A DNA stretch of 64,000 nucleotides, from positions 124,001-188,000 of the forward strand of contig NZ_WPZL01000003.1 of the NCBI RefSeq assembly GCF_013031245.1. Reading direction: 5' to 3'. The notes beneath the pieces were generated by a model that had not been told where the DNA came from, ran no database searches, and worked only from the letters and a program-made list of their open reading frames with translations. Of the stretch, positions 61,643-64,000 are shown in pieces (the stretch's first letter is position 1; each line of letters opens with the position of its first letter). The position numbers and the translations under genes are program-made. The stretch comes from Ruegeria lacuscaerulensis. GTDB lineage: Bacteria > Pseudomonadota > Alphaproteobacteria > Rhodobacterales > Rhodobacteraceae.

Positions 61643-62494
61643 GTGAAACCCAGGAAATTCCCACGGCTCAATGCCGCTCTTGACCGGTTTGGTGTGAAAC
61701 TGATCGACAAAGTGACCGAGAGGGATGAGCGCGCCCGGCTTGAGGCTTTTGAACAATCAGGGGGGCTGGCACGGCCGGCTTACGCTTTGTCTCCGGGGAT
61801 GGAAGGGTTCGATATTGGGCCGTTGGTTCAGGAATACGGTCAATACGCGGATTCTTTGGCGGCGCTGAAAGATCCCAGCCGGAACCAGACCGGTTATCGT
61901 ATCGGAAACGGGTACTACGATAGCCCCGACGCAGATGCGTTGTATCTGATGATCCGGCGTTACAAACCCAGGCGTGTAATCGAGGTTGGCTGCGGAAATT
62001 CGACCCGCGTGACACGCCAGGCAATCATCGACGGCGGACTTGAGACAACGATCACTGCGGTTGATCCATATCCACGCGCAGACATCGCCCATGTCGTCGA
62101 TCAGTTCGAGCAAAAACGGCTGGAAGAAGTCGATCCGGCGCTTTTCGAAAAACTTGAAGCTGGCGATGTCTTGTTCATCGACTCCAGCCATGTTGTCCGC
62201 ATGAGCAACGATGTGGCGCATCTGTTCTGCCGGATCATCCCGGCGCTGAAACCGGGCGTCGTTATCCACGTGCACGATGTTTTTCTGCCCTACGAATACC
62301 CCAAGCGGTTTTTCTACGACTGCCCAGGCTGGGGAGAGCAGTACATGCTGCACGCTTTGCTGCAATCTGGTGCATATTCAATGCTTTGGCCCGGATATTA
62401 CCTTCAGCAGGATCGCCCTGATGCGGTCGATTCATTGCCGTTCCTGAAAGAGGGCCGGGCGCAGAGTATTTGGGTTCAGGTCAAAGAAAATTGA
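61643..62494 (+). CDS. Class I SAM-dependent methyltransferase
   Basis: A 283-residue protein. The SAM-binding motif I is [17 protein letters not shown] and motif [17 protein letters not shown] metal or acid pair is suggested by [20 protein letters not shown]. The rest ([20 protein letters not shown]) is typical of Methyltransf_24 proteins, some of which act on sugars or cephalosporin-like compounds. The start is a GTG at 61643, after CGGAG. It is divergent from the ligase gene. The substrate is unknown. Confidence 0.82.
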   Translation: MKPRKFPRLNAALDRFGVKLIDKVTERDERARLEAFEQSGGLARPAYALSPGMEGFDIGPLVQEYGQYADSLAALKDPSRNQTGYRIGNGYYDSPDADALYLMIRRYKPRRVIEVGCGNSTRVTRQAIIDGGLETTITAVDPYPRADIAHVVDQFEQKRLEEVDPALFEKLEAGDVLFIDSSHVVRMSNDVAHLFCRIIPALKPGVVIHVHDVFLPYEYPKRFFYDCPGWGEQYMLHALLQSGAYSMLWPGYYLQQDRPDAVDSLPFLKEGRAQSIWVQVKEN

Positions 62495-62565
62495 TTTCCA
62501 AGTGATCCGAGGCGGCTGAGCCCCCGTACCCCTTTCCATAACAAGCTGGAGAGGAGAAGACAGCC

Positions 62566-63042
62566 ATGTTTCGCCGTACATTCATGGGCGCTGCCGCCGC
62601 ACTTGCACTTGCTTTGCCTGTTAAGGCTCAGGCCGCGGATATTGTGGACACCGCCGTTTCGGCCGGGTCTTTCAATACGCTGGTCGCCGCCGTTCAGGCC
62701 GCAGGTCTGGTCGATACGTTGAAGGGCGACGGTCCGTTTACCGTATTTGCGCCGACTGATGAGGCGTTCGCGGCGTTGCCTGAAGGTACGGTGGAAACGT
62801 TGCTTCTGCCCGAAAACAAAGCGCAATTGGTCGAGATTTTGACGTATCACGTGGTTCCGGCCAAGGTCATGTCGGGTGACATCGCCGGTAAGCGTGCCAA
62901 GGTTCTGACCGTGCAGGGCGACCGTCTCAGTGTGAACGCGAAGAACGGTGTGAAGGTAAATGGTGCCGAAGTAGTTCAGGCGGATATCGAAGCCAGCAAC
63001 GGCGTCATCCACGTAGTCGACGCGGTGATTCTTCCGGAATAA
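62566..63042 (+). CDS. Secreted fasciclin (FAS1) domain protein
   Basis: A 158-residue protein with a signal peptide ([19 protein letters not shown]) and a single FAS1 domain. The H-box [19 protein letters not shown] and the second box [16 protein letters not shown] are clear, as is [15 protein letters not shown]1 domains mediate adhesion; single-domain bacterial forms are poorly understood. A GGAGAGGAG ribosome site precedes the ATG. Confidence 0.92.
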   Translation: MFRRTFMGAAAALALALPVKAQAADIVDTAVSAGSFNTLVAAVQAAGLVDTLKGDGPFTVFAPTDEAFAALPEGTVETLLLPENKAQLVEILTYHVVPAKVMSGDIAGKRAKVLTVQGDRLSVNAKNGVKVNGAEVVQADIEASNGVIHVVDAVILPE

Positions 63043-63062
63043 GCGCTATTTCATAGATCAAA

Positions 63063-63091
63063 AAGCCCCGGTCCATTTGGCCGGGGCTTTG
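63063..63091. terminator. Bidirectional terminator between the fasciclin and L,D-transpeptidase genes
   Basis: AAAGCCCCGG (63063-63072) and CCGGGGCTTT (63082-63091) pair perfectly, with A and T runs on the outside, and serve two converging genes. Confidence 0.9.
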
Positions 63092-63095
63092 TTCG

Positions 63096-63698
63096 TCAGA
63101 CTAACCTGACCTGTGTTCCGATTTGCACCAGAGGATACAATTCCTCGACATGCTGATTGTAAAGGCCGATGCAGCCGGAAGAGCTTTGACGTCCGATTTT
63201 CCGCGTGTCATGCGTGCCGTGCACCAGATAGGCGGGCCAGTCCAAATACATGGCGCGCGTGCCAAGCGGGTTGCCGGGATCGCCACCTTCCATCCGCACG
63301 GGCAACGACGGGTCACGTTCACGCATAGACGAAGTCGGAGTCCAGCTTGGGTTCTCGGTCTTGCGCACGACCTTGGTATAGCCGCGTTTGGTCAGTTCTT
63401 CGCTCATGGGAACCGAGCTGGGGTATAGCTTGTAAGTTCCATCTGGCCCCCAATAGTGGACAGCGCGGCTGGTAATATCGGCTAACAGACAGCCAACACC
63501 CAACTCATCAAAGTGGTCCTGCCAGTTCTGCTGTGAGAATGAGGAAACGTTGCGGCGTACCGGCAGCTGAGTGCTGATCGCTTCTTCATCCAGCGGGAAA
63601 GCGTCGGTGCTTTGTTGTGCACGCAAAACGGCAGGCGTCGCCAGAAGCGACGCTGCGCCCAACAAGGCAGAGCGGCGGGTCATGCGGGGATTTGACAA
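63096..63698 (-). CDS. L,D-transpeptidase (YkuD family)
   Basis: A 200-residue exported protein that could cross-link or modify peptidoglycan. The N-terminus MTRRSALLGAASLLATPAVL has twin arginine-like residues before a hydrophobic core, so Tat or Sec export is likely. The YkuD active site is in LVHGTHDTRKIGRQSSSGCI with the catalytic Cys, followed by GLYNQHVEELYPLV. The usual GCIRM reads GCIGL here, a mild variation. It probably acts in the periplasm. Confidence 0.9.
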   Translation of the reverse strand: MSNPRMTRRSALLGAASLLATPAVLRAQQSTDAFPLDEEAISTQLPVRRNVSSFSQQNWQDHFDELGVGCLLADITSRAVHYWGPDGTYKLYPSSVPMSEELTKRGYTKVVRKTENPSWTPTSSMRERDPSLPVRMEGGDPGNPLGTRAMYLDWPAYLVHGTHDTRKIGRQSSSGCIGLYNQHVEELYPLVQIGTQVRLV

Positions 63699-63835
63699 AT
63701 TGGCCTCCGGTTCAGGAACTGCTCGAGCAATAATTTGCTGCTAAATTATTGACCGTGGACCTGATTTTCTAGGGCTCAGCGACTGAATTTATCGTGAAGC
63801 GGCCAAAAAGGATCAGAATTGGCGGTGCATTGCCG

Positions 63836-63862
63836 AAAAAACCCGGCCTGAGACAGGCCGGG
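63836..63862 (-). terminator. Rho-independent terminator of mmsA
   Basis: CCCGGCCTG (63842-63850) and CAGGCCGGG (63854-63862) pair with a 3-nt loop; the minus strand continues with a U run (plus-strand A run at 63836-63841). Confidence 0.88.
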
Positions 63863-63892
63863 CTGATTGGTGCCACTGGTCCGGTGTTCGGA

Positions 63893-64000
63893 TCAGTCCA
63901 TTGCTTTGAAGTTGAACTCGCCGCCTTCCTTGATCCCGGACGGCCAGCGCGCCGTTACTGTCTTGGTGCGGGTGTAGAACTTGAAGCTGTCCGGGCCATG
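63893..64000 (-). CDS. mmsA: Methylmalonate-semialdehyde dehydrogenase, C-terminal end only
   Basis: The last 35 residues, cut by the window edge. HGPDSFKFYTRTKTVTARWP followed by a short tail is the C-terminus of CoA-acylating MmsA, which converts methylmalonate semialdehyde to propionyl-CoA. This is the step after MmsB, so it completes the valine route, though the gene is separated from the operon at 57.2-60.3 kb by four others. Confidence 0.85.
   Translation of the reverse strand, partial: HGPDSFKFYTRTKTVTARWPSGIKEGGEFNFKAMD

Overview
The window looks like the chromosome of a marine alphaproteobacterium of the Roseobacter group (Rhodobacteraceae; Ruegeria-like is my best guess). Family content supports this: a CobA-DUF2849-CysI-CysH-DUF934 sulfur operon, DctBD-DctPQM, BKACE, a UvrA gene with a GTTC-N7-GTTC SOS box, valine catabolism genes, and GC-rich coding sequence. 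No database search was possible, so all names rest on motif and family recognition.

Layout. 1-4.3 kb: end of a molybdenum hydroxylase (large and FAD subunits), a broken RpiR regulator, and a BKACE/class III aminotransferase pair. 4.3-10.6 kb: infC with a probable AUA start, ferredoxin-NADP reductase, the assimilatory sulfate reduction operon and a divergent Lrp regulator. 10.6-18.4 kb: a P450, then a DctB/DctD two-component pair next to a DctPQM TRAP transporter; the DctD-like protein lacks the GAFTGA loop and the Walker A lysine. 18.4-29.5 kb: a guanidine-II riboswitch with its SMR exporter, tpiA, a dead oxygenase, Fe-S assembly proteins, NfeD/stomatin, nucleoside hydrolase, tgt, lon and an APC permease.

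29.65-50.74 kb is accessory DNA stacked at a tRNA-Val(CAC) gene. Three copies of the tRNA 3' end divide it into an old, decayed island (29.65-33.45 kb; integrase pseudogene, an acyltransferase-TPR gene, much non-coding DNA) and a younger 17.2-kb element (33.46-50.67 kb). The younger element has an intact tyrosine integrase and a tightly overlapping set of HK97-type capsid, connector and DNA-packaging genes plus a tape measure protein. It has no recognisable tail tube, baseplate, lysis, replication or repressor gene. The gene order is not the usual HK97 order. One unknown gene on the opposite strand has its own promoter, and a PIN-like protein and an unknown membrane protein sit at the far end. 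This could be a capsid-forming satellite-like element or a reduced prophage, and it is the most interesting part of the window.

50.9-64 kb returns to core-like DNA: a secreted M10/RTX metalloprotease, two identical tRNA-Asp genes, SOS-regulated uvrA, a valine degradation operon (acyl-CoA dehydrogenase, 3-hydroxyisobutyryl-CoA hydrolase, 3-hydroxyisobutyrate dehydrogenase), a YbdK-type ligase, a methyltransferase, a fasciclin protein, an L,D-transpeptidase and the end of mmsA.
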